From NCBI RefSeq assembly GCF_001705035.1, contig NZ_MCIG01000010.1:1-32640 (forward strand): DNA of 32,640 nucleotides, read 5' to 3'. This stretch comes from Curtobacterium sp. UCD-KPL2560. Lineage in GTDB: Bacteria; Actinomycetota; Actinomycetes; Actinomycetales; Microbacteriaceae. Positions 1 through 7,109 of this stretch are shown here, one piece after another. The position numbers were made by a program, and so were the translations under genes. Under the pieces are notes generated by a model. It did not search any database and was not told the origin of the DNA. It saw only the letters and a program-made list of their open reading frames with translations. Within the stretch, counting starts at the first letter, position 1. Each line of letters opens with the position of its first letter.

Positions 1-4
1 GTCC

Positions 5-10
5 TACGTT
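5..10 (+). promoter_or_regulatory. Candidate -10 box for the flavin reductase gene
   Basis: TACGTT fits the actinobacterial TAnnnT -10 pattern and would start transcription near base 17. A 7-bp GC hairpin (GGCCGCG / CGCGGCC) follows in the leader, then GGAGG at 46-50. The -35 region is outside the window, so this is tentative. Confidence 0.35.
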
Positions 11-65
11 GGGACGTGGCCGCGCAGCCGCGGCCCACCCCACCCGGAGGAACCCCACGACTGCC

Positions 66-575
66 ATGCCCCCAGAAGCACCGGCCACCACCGCCGACGC
101 GTACAAGGCCGCCTTCCGCGGTCACCCTGCCGGTGTCGCGGTCATCACCGCCGAGGGCCCCGACGGACCCACCGGCCTGACCGCCTCGAGCGTCGCGAGC
201 GTGGCGGTCGACCCGCCCGTGCTCGTCTTCTCGCTGTCGACCAAGTCCGGCTCGGCCGGGGTCGTGCTCGGCGCCGACGTCTTCGTCGTGCACCTCGTCG
301 ACTCGCTCAGCGTCGGTCTCGCGAAGCGGTTCGCCGCGACCGGGAGCCCGGCCGCCGACGACCCGATGTGGGGCACCCTGCCGTCGGGCGAGCGCTACCT
401 GCCGGGTGCCGCGACGGCCCTGCGCTGCCGCCCGCGGTCGACGACCGAGATCGGCTCGTCCACCGTCGTCGTCGCCGAGGTCCTCGACATCGTCGTCGGC
501 CAGGCGCACGGCGAGCCGCTCGTCTACCACAACCGGGAGTTCCACTCCCTCTCCGAACGTTCCCGGCTCTCCTGA
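66..575 (+). CDS. Flavin reductase-like domain protein
   Basis: This 169-residue protein resembles the FMN-binding split-barrel flavin reductase family, which uses NAD(P)H to reduce free FMN or FAD, usually for a partner monooxygenase. Visible family features are the opening FRGHPAGVAVITA segment, the GLTASSVASVAVDPPVLVFSL core that contacts flavin, and a closing PLVYHNREFHSL segment. I chose ATG 66 because GGAGG lies upstream at 46-50; an in-frame start at 9 would add 19 unconserved residues. No monooxygenase gene lies next to it, so the partner is unknown. It sits 45 bases ahead of superoxide dismutase on the same strand, and the two may share a transcript. The family call is good; the physiological substrate is not determined. 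Confidence 0.85.
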   Translation: MPPEAPATTADAYKAAFRGHPAGVAVITAEGPDGPTGLTASSVASVAVDPPVLVFSLSTKSGSAGVVLGADVFVVHLVDSLSVGLAKRFAATGSPAADDPMWGTLPSGERYLPGAATALRCRPRSTTEIGSSTVVVAEVLDIVVGQAHGEPLVYHNREFHSLSERSRLS

Positions 576-620
576 GCCGCGGAGCCCACACCGCCAACCC
601 CAGATCGAAAGGACCTCGCA

Positions 621-1235
621 ATGGCTGAGTACACCCTGCCCGAGCTGCCGTACGACTACGCCGCCCTCGAGCCGCACATCAGCGGCAAGATCATGCAGCT
701 GCACCACGACAAGCACCACCAGGCCTACGTGACCGGTGCGAACACCGCGCTGCAGCAGCTCGGCGAGGCGCGCGAGTCCGGCAACTTCGGCGCGATCAAC
801 AAGCTCGAGAAGGACCTCGCCTTCCACCTCGGCGGCCACGTCAACCACTCGATCTTCTGGACCAACCTCGGCCCGGACACGAAGGTCCCGGAGGGCGAGC
901 TCGCCGCCGCGATCGACGAGTTCTTCGGCTCCTTCGAGCAGTTCCAGGCCCAGTTCGCCGCCGTCGCGAACGGCATCCAGGGCTCCGGCTGGTCCGTCCT
1001 CGCCTGGGACCAGGTCGGCCAGAAGCTCGTCACGTTCCAGCTGTTCGACCAGCAGGCCAACGTGCCGCTCGGCGTCGTCCCGATCTTCATGCTCGACATG
1101 TGGGAGCACGCGTTCTACCTCGACTACCTCAACGTCAAGGCGGACTACGTCAAGGCCGTGTGGAACATCGTCGACTGGGAGAACGTCGCGGCGCGCTTCG
1201 CCAACGCGAAGTCGCAGTCGTTCGTCACGCTCTGA
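621..1235 (+). CDS. sodA: Superoxide dismutase, Mn/Fe type
   Basis: The 204-residue protein is a cytoplasmic superoxide dismutase converting superoxide to oxygen and hydrogen peroxide. The four metal ligands are recognisable: His28 in the LHHDKHH segment, His76 in GGHVNHS, Asp159 and His163 in DMWEH. The N-terminal alpha-hairpin domain and the C-terminal alpha/beta domain are both complete, and the length is normal. The sequence looks more like manganese than iron enzymes (GGHVNHSIFW, DMWEHAFY), but many actinobacterial enzymes are cambialistic, so the metal is inference. A strong GAAAGGA ribosome site ends 7 bases before ATG 621. The gene is followed by a long hairpin at 1269-1314. Confidence 0.97.
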   Translation: MAEYTLPELPYDYAALEPHISGKIMQLHHDKHHQAYVTGANTALQQLGEARESGNFGAINKLEKDLAFHLGGHVNHSIFWTNLGPDTKVPEGELAAAIDEFFGSFEQFQAQFAAVANGIQGSGWSVLAWDQVGQKLVTFQLFDQQANVPLGVVPIFMLDMWEHAFYLDYLNVKADYVKAVWNIVDWENVAARFANAKSQSFVTL

Positions 1236-1268
1236 CGTGACCCGGCGGGTCGCCTCGGGTGACCCACC

Positions 1269-1314
1269 ACGGACGGGAGGCGCGGTGCCGGCTGGCACCG
1301 CGCCTCCCGTCCGT
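1269..1314. terminator. Bidirectional hairpin between sodA and tetR
   Basis: Two 21-base arms (1269-1289 and 1294-1314) are perfectly complementary around a GGCT loop. The core arm is GGACGGGAGGCGCGGTGCC. It lies between convergent genes, so it probably terminates both. An identical 19-base core arm occurs at 22890-22908, and related hairpins lie at 10527-10576 and 7288-7307. Confidence 0.85.
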
Positions 1315-1405
1315 CGTCGTGGCGCGTGACGACCGCGACCCGGGTGCACTGACCGGGTCGCGTTCCGTCAGGCCGGCCGGGCCCTGCCCGCGCGGAGCGG
1401 CCGGG

Positions 1406-1981
1406 TCAGGCCGCCGTCAGGCGGGCGCCGGCCGTGACGTCGCGCGCGAGCGCGCGCAGTGCGGCGTCGACGTCGGTGTGCTCGGGGTCGACCAGCGCAC
1501 CCCACTGGGCTCCGCGAGCCGCCTCGACCAGCGCGCGTGCGGTGCGTTCGGCCTCGTCCGGGCAGCGGCCGTGCGCCCGGCACCAGGCCGCGAGCTCGTC
1601 GACGCGACGGCGGTGGCAGCGCGACTCGTGGTCCCGGCCGTCCAGCGACTCGACACTGCCGAGCTCGAAGGTCAGGCGAGCGGCGAGGGCCCGCTCGCGG
1701 ACGTCGAGGCCGCCGAACACGGCGACGAGGTGGTCGGCGAGGGCGTCGGCGTCGGCGCAGGGCTCGAGCGTGCGGGCCTCGACGTCGGCGGACAGGTGCT
1801 CGACGACGGCCTGGACGAGGGCCTCGCGCGACCCGAAGTGGTACACGATCGGGTACGCGCTCGTGCCGAGGACCCGCCCGAGGCTGCGGACCGAGACGTC
1901 CTCGAGCTTGGTGTCCAGGAGGTGTCGGGCGACCTTCTCGATGATCGCGGGCTTGAGCGTCGGGTCGGGCTTCCTGGGCAT
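1406..1981 (-). CDS. TetR/AcrR family transcriptional regulator
   Basis: This 191-residue protein has a TetR-type N-terminal helix-turn-helix at about residues 24-48 (VSVRSLGRVLGTSAYPIVYHF) and an all-helical C-terminal ligand and dimer domain without recognisable signature. I chose ATG 1981, which has GGAG 7 bases upstream; a GTG at 1999 would add six residues but has no ribosome site. It lies 90 bases downstream of a serine hydrolase gene on the same strand. Its target and ligand cannot be read from the sequence. An AT-rich patch at about 2031-2044 in the upstream gap could hold its own promoter or operator. Confidence 0.85.
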   Translation of the reverse strand: MPRKPDPTLKPAIIEKVARHLLDTKLEDVSVRSLGRVLGTSAYPIVYHFGSREALVQAVVEHLSADVEARTLEPCADADALADHLVAVFGGLDVRERALAARLTFELGSVESLDGRDHESRCHRRRVDELAAWCRAHGRCPDEAERTARALVEAARGAQWGALVDPEHTDVDAALRALARDVTAGARLTAA

Positions 1982-2071
1982 GGGGTCTCCGGAGGTCACG
2001 GCAGCGGATGCCCGACGGCGAGTGCGAGCATCTGAAATGTTACACGGCTCTGCCGGGGATCCGCTCCGCGC

Positions 2072-3568
2072 TCAGGACTCGGCGGGCTCGGCGGTGACCG
2101 TGAAGGTCTGCACGAGCCCGTCCGACGGGGGTGCCAGGGCGACGTCGACCCGCAGCCGTCCGGCGGTCCCGGGCAACCACCAGCGCAGGGACGACGGGGT
2201 CGCCGCGTGCTCGTGGACCGCGTCCGCGTGGAGGTCCGCGCCGACCCGGGCGACCGCCTCGGCCACGCGCCGACGGCGCTGCTCCCACGGCAGGTCCATC
2301 GGGACGTTCGGTGCGCACAGCTGCGCGGCGAGGACGTCGCCCCGTGCGGCCGCGTCGGCGTCGGCGGCCTGCCAGGTCCCGAGCACCTCGGTGACTCCGA
2401 CCTGCGCCGCGCGGACGGCGGCGCGGGTGCGCTCGACGCCCGGCACGCGGCCGAGCGGTGCACCGGTGGGCGGCGCGGCGGTGTCGGACGCTGCGGCACG
2501 ACGGCGGGCGTCGGCGAGCAGCAGGTCGAGGGCGCGCTCGGCCGGTGCGGACACCTTGGCGCGCGTGGCGTTCTCGAAGGCCACGACACCGAGTCCGGTC
2601 TCGGTGGACCACCGCACGTGCGCGGAGAACCCCGGGTAGCCGCCCGAGTGCGAGACGAGCTCCCCGGACTCCGCGTCCTGCTCCACGAACAGGCCGAAGC
2701 CGTACGCCGTCGCCCGGGTCGAGGACGGCACGACGCTCGGCGGCACGACCCGTGCGGCCTGCTGCGCGAGCCGTCGGTCGGCGGGGGAGAGCGGTCCCGG
2801 TTCGGGCTCGGTCGTCCACGCGGACGCGAGGTGCCGGGCCCAGCGCGCGAGGTCGCCGACGGTCGAGAACAGGCCGCCGATCGCCGAGAACGCACCCGGG
2901 CCGGTCATCGGCTGTGGGGTCCAGGAGCCGTCGTCGTCCCGGAACCCCGTGACGACGTACCCGCGCGCGTCCTCGGTGCGGAACACCGTGTCGTCGAGGC
3001 CGAGCGGGCCGAGCACCCGCTCGTGCGCCGCCCGCGTGAAGGACGTGCCCGCGACCGCGGCGACGGCACGTCCGAGCAGGGCGTAGCCGGTGTTCGAGTA
3101 CGCGAACCGGGTGCCGGGCACGGAGTCGAAGAGCAGACCGCCGCGGAGCACCCGGTCGAGGTCGTCGTCGGTGATCGCCTCCTGCCGGTCTGCCCACGGG
3201 TCGTCGGTCGGCAGCCCGCCGGACATCGTCAGGAGCATCCGGAGCGTCGGCACCGGCGCGTCGTCGGACGGCAGCTCCACCGCTGCGAACGCGGGCACGA
3301 GGTCGGTGATCGGCGTGTCGAGGGTCACCCGGCCCTCCGCCACGAGGGTGAGCAGGGTCGCGGCGGTGATGCTCTTGGTGCAGGACGCGATCCGGTAGAC
3401 CGTGTCGGCGTCGGGTGACCGGCCGTCACCCCGGTCGCCGTGGCCGCCCGAGGCGACGAGGCCGGTGCGGTCGAACACGCCCCACACGCTGCTCGGGGCG
3501 GTGCGTGCGGCGACCCTCTCGCGGAACAGCGCGTCGACCTGCCCGAGGACGTCGTCCGACGGGCTCAT
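2072..3568 (-). CDS. Serine hydrolase, beta-lactamase/PBP4-like (class C fold)
   Basis: The 498-residue protein carries the three active-site motifs of the beta-lactamase-related serine hydrolases: SxxK at Ser62-Lys65 (SCTK), YxN at Tyr157-Asn159 (YSN) and an HxG motif in the LVSHSGGYPGF segment. The first ~350 residues are the hydrolase domain. The remaining ~140 residues form an Ala/Arg-rich extension ending in a small beta-rich domain, seen in some family members. No signal peptide is visible, so it is probably cytoplasmic and may be an esterase or peptidase rather than a beta-lactamase. Its ATG (3568) overlaps the photolyase stop as ATGA, which indicates translational coupling. Substrate is unknown. 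Confidence 0.88.
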   Translation of the reverse strand: MSPSDDVLGQVDALFRERVAARTAPSSVWGVFDRTGLVASGGHGDRGDGRSPDADTVYRIASCTKSITAATLLTLVAEGRVTLDTPITDLVPAFAAVELPSDDAPVPTLRMLLTMSGGLPTDDPWADRQEAITDDDLDRVLRGGLLFDSVPGTRFAYSNTGYALLGRAVAAVAGTSFTRAAHERVLGPLGLDDTVFRTEDARGYVVTGFRDDDGSWTPQPMTGPGAFSAIGGLFSTVGDLARWARHLASAWTTEPEPGPLSPADRRLAQQAARVVPPSVVPSSTRATAYGFGLFVEQDAESGELVSHSGGYPGFSAHVRWSTETGLGVVAFENATRAKVSAPAERALDLLLADARRRAAASDTAAPPTGAPLGRVPGVERTRAAVRAAQVGVTEVLGTWQAADADAAARGDVLAAQLCAPNVPMDLPWEQRRRRVAEAVARVGADLHADAVHEHAATPSSLRWWLPGTAGRLRVDVALAPPSDGLVQTFTVTAEPAES

Positions 3569-4914
3569 GCCCGGCGCATCTCGGCGTAGGCGTCGAGGGC
3601 GCGCTGCCGACTCGCCTTGAGGTCGACCATGGGCTCGGGGCGGTCCTCGTCGGCCGGGACCCAGCGCCGCACGTACTCGCGGTGCGGGTCGAAGCGTTCG
3701 AGCTGTCGGTCCGGGTTGAAGATGCGGAAGTACGGCGCCGCGTCGAAGCCCGAGCCCGCGACCCACTGCCAGTTCGCGGCGTTGTTCGCCGGGTCGGCGT
3801 CGACCAGGGTGTCCCAGAACCACTGCTCGCCGATGCGCCAGTCGACGAGCAGGTTCTTCACCAGGAAGCTCGCCGTGGCCAGTCGGACGCGGTTGTGCAT
3901 GGCCCCGGAGTGCCAGAGCTCGCGCATGCCGGCGTCGACGAGGTCGATGCCGGTGCGGCCGTACCGCCACCGGTCGAGTTCGTCGTCGTCCACGTCGCGC
4001 CACGGGAAGGCGTCGAACTCGCGGCGGACGTTCACCGTCGCGATGTCGTCGCAGTGGAAGTACTCGTTCCAGTTGAACTCGCGCCACGCGAGCTGCCGCA
4101 GGAAGGCCGGGGCCTGTCGACGCTGCTCGGGTTCGAGCTCGCCGTGCAGGCGGTGCCAGACCTGGTACGGGCTGACCTCGCCCCAGCGGAGGTGCGGGGA
4201 CAGGTCGCTCGTCGCGGCCATCGCCGGTTCGTCGCGCTGGTCGTAGTCCTCGAGCGACTCGTGCACGAAGTGCTCGAGCCTGCGGTGCGCACCGGTCTCG
4301 CCCGGCTCCCACGCGTCGCGGAGACCGCCGGCCCAGTCGGGGGCGGTCGGCAGCAGCCCCCAGTCGTCCAGGTCGTCGCTCGCCACGTCGGCGGGCGCTG
4401 GCAGGTCGCGGGGCTTCGGCAGCGGGTGCCGCGGCTCGGGCATGGCCTGGGCGGCCCGCCAGAACGGCGTGAACACCTTGAACGCCTCGCCCTGCCCGGT
4501 GAGCACCGTCCACGGCTCCCAGAGCAGGTTCGCCGCGAAGCTGTGGGCCTCGGTGCCGGCGTCGGTCAGGGCGGTCTTGATGCCGGCGTCCAGGTCGCGC
4601 TCGACCCGGCCGTAGCGGCGGTTCCAGTAGACGGCGTCGGCGTCGGCGTCGGCGACCAGGCGGGGGACGACCTCGGCCGCACTGCCGCGCCGCAGCACGA
4701 GACGCGACCCGCGTGCCCGGAGGTCGGCGTCGAGGGCGCCGAGGGACTGGTGCAGCCACCACCGGCTGGCGGCACCGATCGGGCGGATGCCGGGGGAGTC
4801 CTCGTCGAGGACGACCACCACGGTCACGGGGCCGCCGTGGTCGATCGCGGCGCGGAGCGCGGGGTTGTCGGCGAGGCGCAGGTCCTCGCGCAGCCAGACG
4901 AGCGCGCCGCTCAT
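3565..4914 (-). CDS. phr: Deoxyribodipyrimidine photolyase (class I CPD type)
   Basis: This 449-residue protein has the N-terminal antenna-binding alpha/beta domain (residues 1-130) and the C-terminal FAD domain (about 205-445). The electron-transfer tryptophans can be aligned by eye to E. coli PhrB as Trp305, Trp359 and Trp382, and Asn378 near FAD is kept. The dimer-wedge residues Trp277 and Trp384 are present. Position 274 is Gln where E. coli has the substrate-contacting Glu274, position 345 is Leu instead of Met, and the residue before MHNR is Ala338 rather than Trp. Blue-light repair of cyclobutane dimers is the likely role, but these changes leave specificity open. It overlaps MarR upstream and the serine hydrolase downstream by ATGA. 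Confidence 0.93.
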   Translation of the reverse strand: MSGALVWLREDLRLADNPALRAAIDHGGPVTVVVVLDEDSPGIRPIGAASRWWLHQSLGALDADLRARGSRLVLRRGSAAEVVPRLVADADADAVYWNRRYGRVERDLDAGIKTALTDAGTEAHSFAANLLWEPWTVLTGQGEAFKVFTPFWRAAQAMPEPRHPLPKPRDLPAPADVASDDLDDWGLLPTAPDWAGGLRDAWEPGETGAHRRLEHFVHESLEDYDQRDEPAMAATSDLSPHLRWGEVSPYQVWHRLHGELEPEQRRQAPAFLRQLAWREFNWNEYFHCDDIATVNVRREFDAFPWRDVDDDELDRWRYGRTGIDLVDAGMRELWHSGAMHNRVRLATASFLVKNLLVDWRIGEQWFWDTLVDADPANNAANWQWVAGSGFDAAPYFRIFNPDRQLERFDPHREYVRRWVPADEDRPEPMVDLKASRQRALDAYAEMRRA

Positions 4915-5411
4915 GCGACGACCGCGTCCGCCGTGGGACGGGTGCGACGGGCCGGTCGGTCACCGGCGGCGACACGGAGCTTCGTGCACAGCTCGGTGAG
5001 CGTCCGGAGCTCGTCGTCGTCGAGACCGGCGCCGACCTGGTCGGCGATGGTCTGCGCGTGCTGCACGGCCACCGAGCGGTAGACGTCGAACCCGTGCGCG
5101 GTCAGGGCGACGATGACCCCGCGGGCGTCGGACGGGTCCGGCTGCTTCTCGACGATGCCGCGAGCAGCCAGGCGTTCCACGAGGCGGCTGACGCTCGGCT
5201 GGGTGAGGAGCAGGTGCCCGGTGAGTTCGCGCATGCGGCAGCGGCGCTCGGGCTGGGTCGACAGGTTGAAGCACACGTCGTACTCGTTGAACGAGATCTC
5301 CCCGCCGGGGAAGTCGGCGTTGAGCGCACGCATCACCGTCACCTGCGCCCGGAACAGTGCTTCCCAGGCCGCGACGGCTGTCGCCTTGTCGCTGCGGCGT
5401 GACTCGTCCAC
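4911..5411 (-). CDS. MarR family transcriptional regulator
   Basis: The 166-residue protein shows the MarR winged helix: MRELTGHLLLTQPSVSRLVE is the helix-turn-helix and the wing follows (KQPDPSDARGVIVALTAHG). I chose GTG 5411 because GGAGGGAA sits just upstream; any longer frame has Arg/Pro-rich sequence with no homology. A TAGTGT -10 box at 5449-5444 fits this start. It heads an operon with the photolyase and a serine hydrolase, joined by ATGA overlaps. As MarR proteins usually control their own operon, it may repress phr and the hydrolase. AACG-GT-CGTT at 5432-5441 near the predicted start of transcription is a weak operator candidate. Confidence 0.9.
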   Translation of the reverse strand: MDESRRSDKATAVAAWEALFRAQVTVMRALNADFPGGEISFNEYDVCFNLSTQPERRCRMRELTGHLLLTQPSVSRLVERLAARGIVEKQPDPSDARGVIVALTAHGFDVYRSVAVQHAQTIADQVGAGLDDDELRTLTELCTKLRVAAGDRPARRTRPTADAVVA

Positions 5412-5443
5412 GATCGCGTTCCCTCCGGTCCAACGGTCGTTCC

Positions 5444-5449
5444 ACACTA
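5444..5449 (-). promoter_or_regulatory. Candidate -10 box of the marR-phr-hydrolase operon
   Basis: TAGTGT on the minus strand fits TAnnnT and would start transcription near 5437. That leaves a leader of about 25 bases carrying the GGAGGGAA ribosome site. Confidence 0.45.
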
Positions 5450-5622
5450 CCGAGGGGCGGGGACACGACACCCGGCTCGGCGCGGCGACGGGGGACAGGA
5501 CCCGCGGGGACCGGAGCGGGACGCGAGCACGGGCACGACCGCGCGGCGGGGGCCGGGGCGTGACGGGACGACCGGCACGCGACGGGGCGGCCCGGGCCGT
5601 GACGGGGACCCCGGGACGTGAC
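5450..5622. other. Gene-free stretch with degenerate GTGACGGG-type repeats
   Basis: This GC-rich stretch upstream of marR contains imperfect repeats built on cgtgacggg(g)ac, near 5558, 5598 and 5616, and other gacggg-like pieces. No frame looks coding. Confidence 0.4.
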
Positions 5623-5655
5623 GAGGGCCGGTCGCCTTCTGAGCGACCGGCCCTC
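5623..5655. terminator. Intrinsic terminator-like hairpin
   Basis: GAGGGCCGGTCGC (5623-5635) pairs perfectly with 5643-5655 around a 7-base loop. It lies about 245 bases past the end of the winged-helix gene on the minus strand. It would end either that transcript or a separate small RNA starting near 5725. Confidence 0.7.
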
Positions 5656-5725
5656 TCCCTTGCACCAAGAGTGTCCTGCAATCACATTCCACAGGCCGTG
5701 CCACAGCAAACACTGCCTGCGGAAC
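5623..5725 (-). ncRNA. Candidate small RNA ending at the 5623-5655 hairpin
   Basis: Between the winged-helix gene and marR the base composition drops well below its surroundings at about 5660-5740, and no convincing reading frame covers it. On the minus strand TACAGT at 5732-5727 can serve as a -10 box, and a perfect hairpin follows about 75 bases later. This resembles a short independent transcript of about 100 bases. No known RNA family was recognised. A short peptide starting with TTG or GTG in the same interval cannot be excluded. Confidence 0.3.
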
Positions 5726-5732
5726 CGACTGT

Positions 5733-5748
5733 ATAACGCTGCGGTAAC
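5733..5748. promoter_or_regulatory. OmpR/MtrA-like direct repeat
   Basis: ATAAC (5733-5737) and GTAAC (5744-5748) are spaced 11 bases start to start, the usual spacing for OmpR/PhoB-type half-sites and similar to GTAAC-N6-GTAAC boxes described for MtrA. It lies just upstream of the candidate small RNA. The winged-helix protein encoded next door is an OmpR-type DNA-binding protein and could be a ligand. Confidence 0.3.
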
Positions 5749-5900
5749 GGCGCGCCAGCCTTCGTGGCGGTCGTTCGCTGCGAGTTCACCGGGAGCGGCC
5801 CGTACGGACCATCAGCGCCCGGCCGCGTGCCGCCCACGGACCGTCGCCGAGCACGGCGGCGCACCGCGGGCAGCGATCGAGCGCGTCGGAGGTCGGCGGC

Positions 5901-6671
5901 TCAGAACAGGTCGGGGGACGGGGTGGAGGCGTAGCGCACCGCGACGTCCGCGTGCCGGTCGAAGCGGTAGCCCACGCCGCGAACGGTGCGGACGATCTCC
6001 TCGAAGGCGCCGAGCTTGGACCGGAGGCGTCGCACGTGCACGTCGATCGTGCGCTCGTTCGGCGTCTCGTCCTCGTCGTCCGACCACAGGCCCTCGATGA
6101 TCGCGGCCCGGTCGACGGTCTGGCCCTCGCGCAGGACGAGGAACTGCAGGAGCTCGAACTCCTTGTACGTCAGCGGAGCGGCCTCGCCGTCGAGCGTGAC
6201 GCGCTTGCGGGAGATGTCGATGACGACGCCCGTCTCCTCGGGCTCCGGCTCGACGGCCTGCTTGCGCGCGGCCACCGCGGACCGGTCCTGGAGCGCGAGG
6301 CGGACCACGTCGACGTCGCGGCCGCCGCTGCCCTCGGCGGCCACGGCCACCGCGGCGTACGTCTGCGCGGACGGCACGAGCTGCGCGGTCAGGGCCTTGA
6401 GCTGCTCGACCACGGCGGCGAGCGTCGTGCCGGCTGCGGCGGCGGCCGCCTCGTCGATGCCGACGTACAGCGCGAAGCCACGTGCCTCGGTCCCCTCGGG
6501 CAGGGCCCGGTTCCGCTGCGGTGCGACGACGGGGCTGGTGGGCACGGCGCTCGGTGCGGGCGGCGCGGCCGGCGTGCGGCGTGCGCGGATCGGCGTCACG
6601 GTGCCGAGGTCGGTCGCGGCCGGGGCTGCGGTGCGGAGGACGGTGCGGGGCTGGGTGAGCGTGAGCGACAT
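5901..6671 (-). CDS. Orphan OmpR/PhoB-type winged-helix regulator without receiver domain
   Basis: The 256-residue protein ends in an OmpR/PhoB-type winged helix at about 148-238: the strand VVIDISRKRVTLDGE, LTYKEFELLQFL, the recognition helix in NERTIDVHVRRLRSKLG (205-221) and the TVRGVGYRFD wing hairpin. The N-terminus is not a response-regulator receiver. Residues 1-60 are Ala/Pro/Thr-rich, and 64-112 form a small Ala-rich alpha/beta segment (GFALYVGIDEAAAAAAGTTL) with no phospho-acceptor Asp pattern. Regulation is therefore probably not by a histidine kinase. AGGGAAG precedes ATG 6671. A leaderless 33-codon ORF and a 254-base spacer lie upstream on the same strand and may form its leader. 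Target genes are unknown. Confidence 0.85.
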   Translation of the reverse strand: MSLTLTQPRTVLRTAAPAATDLGTVTPIRARRTPAAPPAPSAVPTSPVVAPQRNRALPEGTEARGFALYVGIDEAAAAAAGTTLAAVVEQLKALTAQLVPSAQTYAAVAVAAEGSGGRDVDVVRLALQDRSAVAARKQAVEPEPEETGVVIDISRKRVTLDGEAAPLTYKEFELLQFLVLREGQTVDRAAIIEGLWSDDEDETPNERTIDVHVRRLRSKLGAFEEIVRTVRGVGYRFDRHADVAVRYASTPSPDLF

Positions 6672-6925
6672 GGTGGTTCTTCCCTGCGGGAGCTGCGCGG
6701 CGGTGCTGCGCGGCGGTGCGGATGCGTCGGTCCGGGTGCGGCTGGTCGCCGCGGTGCCCTGCGGTCCGGACGGGACCGGGGCACACCGGGAGTACGGGGA
6801 CGGACCGACGTCGAGGATGGCTGTGGTCGGAGGACCGACGGCGTCGTCGAGGTGGTCGTCACCCGGGGATCACGCGCTCGCGACCGGGGTGGCGTCGCGG
6901 GGGATCCGGCTGGAACGGGTACCGA
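6672..6925 (-). other. Spacer between the 33-codon ORF and the winged-helix gene
   Basis: This is 254 bases without a supported gene; frames here are Arg/Pro/Ser-rich and look like shadows. If transcription begins at 7027, this is the untranslated part of the winged-helix mRNA leader. It ends with the ribosome site AGGGAAG. Confidence 0.4.
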
Positions 6926-7027
6926 TCAGGCACACATTCGACAACGCATGACCACCGTCGTCGGCATCATCGTGCCGACGGTCCCCTGTGCCTCTGGGAG
7001 GACGCGGGTGGACGGGTTCGCAGTCAT
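6926..7027 (-). CDS. Leaderless 33-residue small ORF, possible leader peptide
   Basis: A perfect TTGACA (7063-7058), 18-base spacer and GATACT (7039-7034) place the predicted transcription start on the A of ATG 7027, so the ORF would be read without a leader. The peptide begins MTANPSTRVLPEAQ and ends TTVVMRCRMCA, with two cysteines in the last five residues. A hairpin with 8-bp arms (6959-6966 / 6973-6980) lies inside it. Cys-rich leaderless upstream ORFs are known from actinobacteria as regulatory leader peptides. By analogy this could tune the winged-helix gene 254 bases downstream. No named family was recognised, and translation is not proven. Confidence 0.5.
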   Translation of the reverse strand: MTANPSTRVLPEAQGTVGTMMPTTVVMRCRMCA

Positions 7028-7033
7028 GGGATG

Positions 7034-7063
7034 AGTATCGGCGGTATACCAACACGCTGTCAA
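7034..7063 (-). promoter_or_regulatory. Consensus-like promoter for the 33-codon ORF with GGTATACC palindrome
   Basis: TTGACA at 7063-7058 and GATACT at 7039-7034 are separated by 18 bases. The 8-bp perfect palindrome GGTATACC (7044-7051 region) sits in the spacer, where a repressor could block polymerase. It is the best -35 match I saw in the window. Confidence 0.65.
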
Positions 7064-7109
7064 CCGTCCGCACGGACGGTGGGTGGGAGTGGACAGGGCC
7101 CCGTCCCGC

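Noticed and set aside
3569..4975. Minus-strand extension of the serine hydrolase to 967 residues
   Set aside because: The extra part is an Arg/Pro-rich shadow of the photolyase frame; the real start is the ATG overlapping the photolyase stop.
5412..5681. N-terminal extension of MarR to 256 residues
   Set aside because: Low-complexity Arg/Pro sequence; GTG 5411 has a good ribosome site and a -10 box at a suitable distance.
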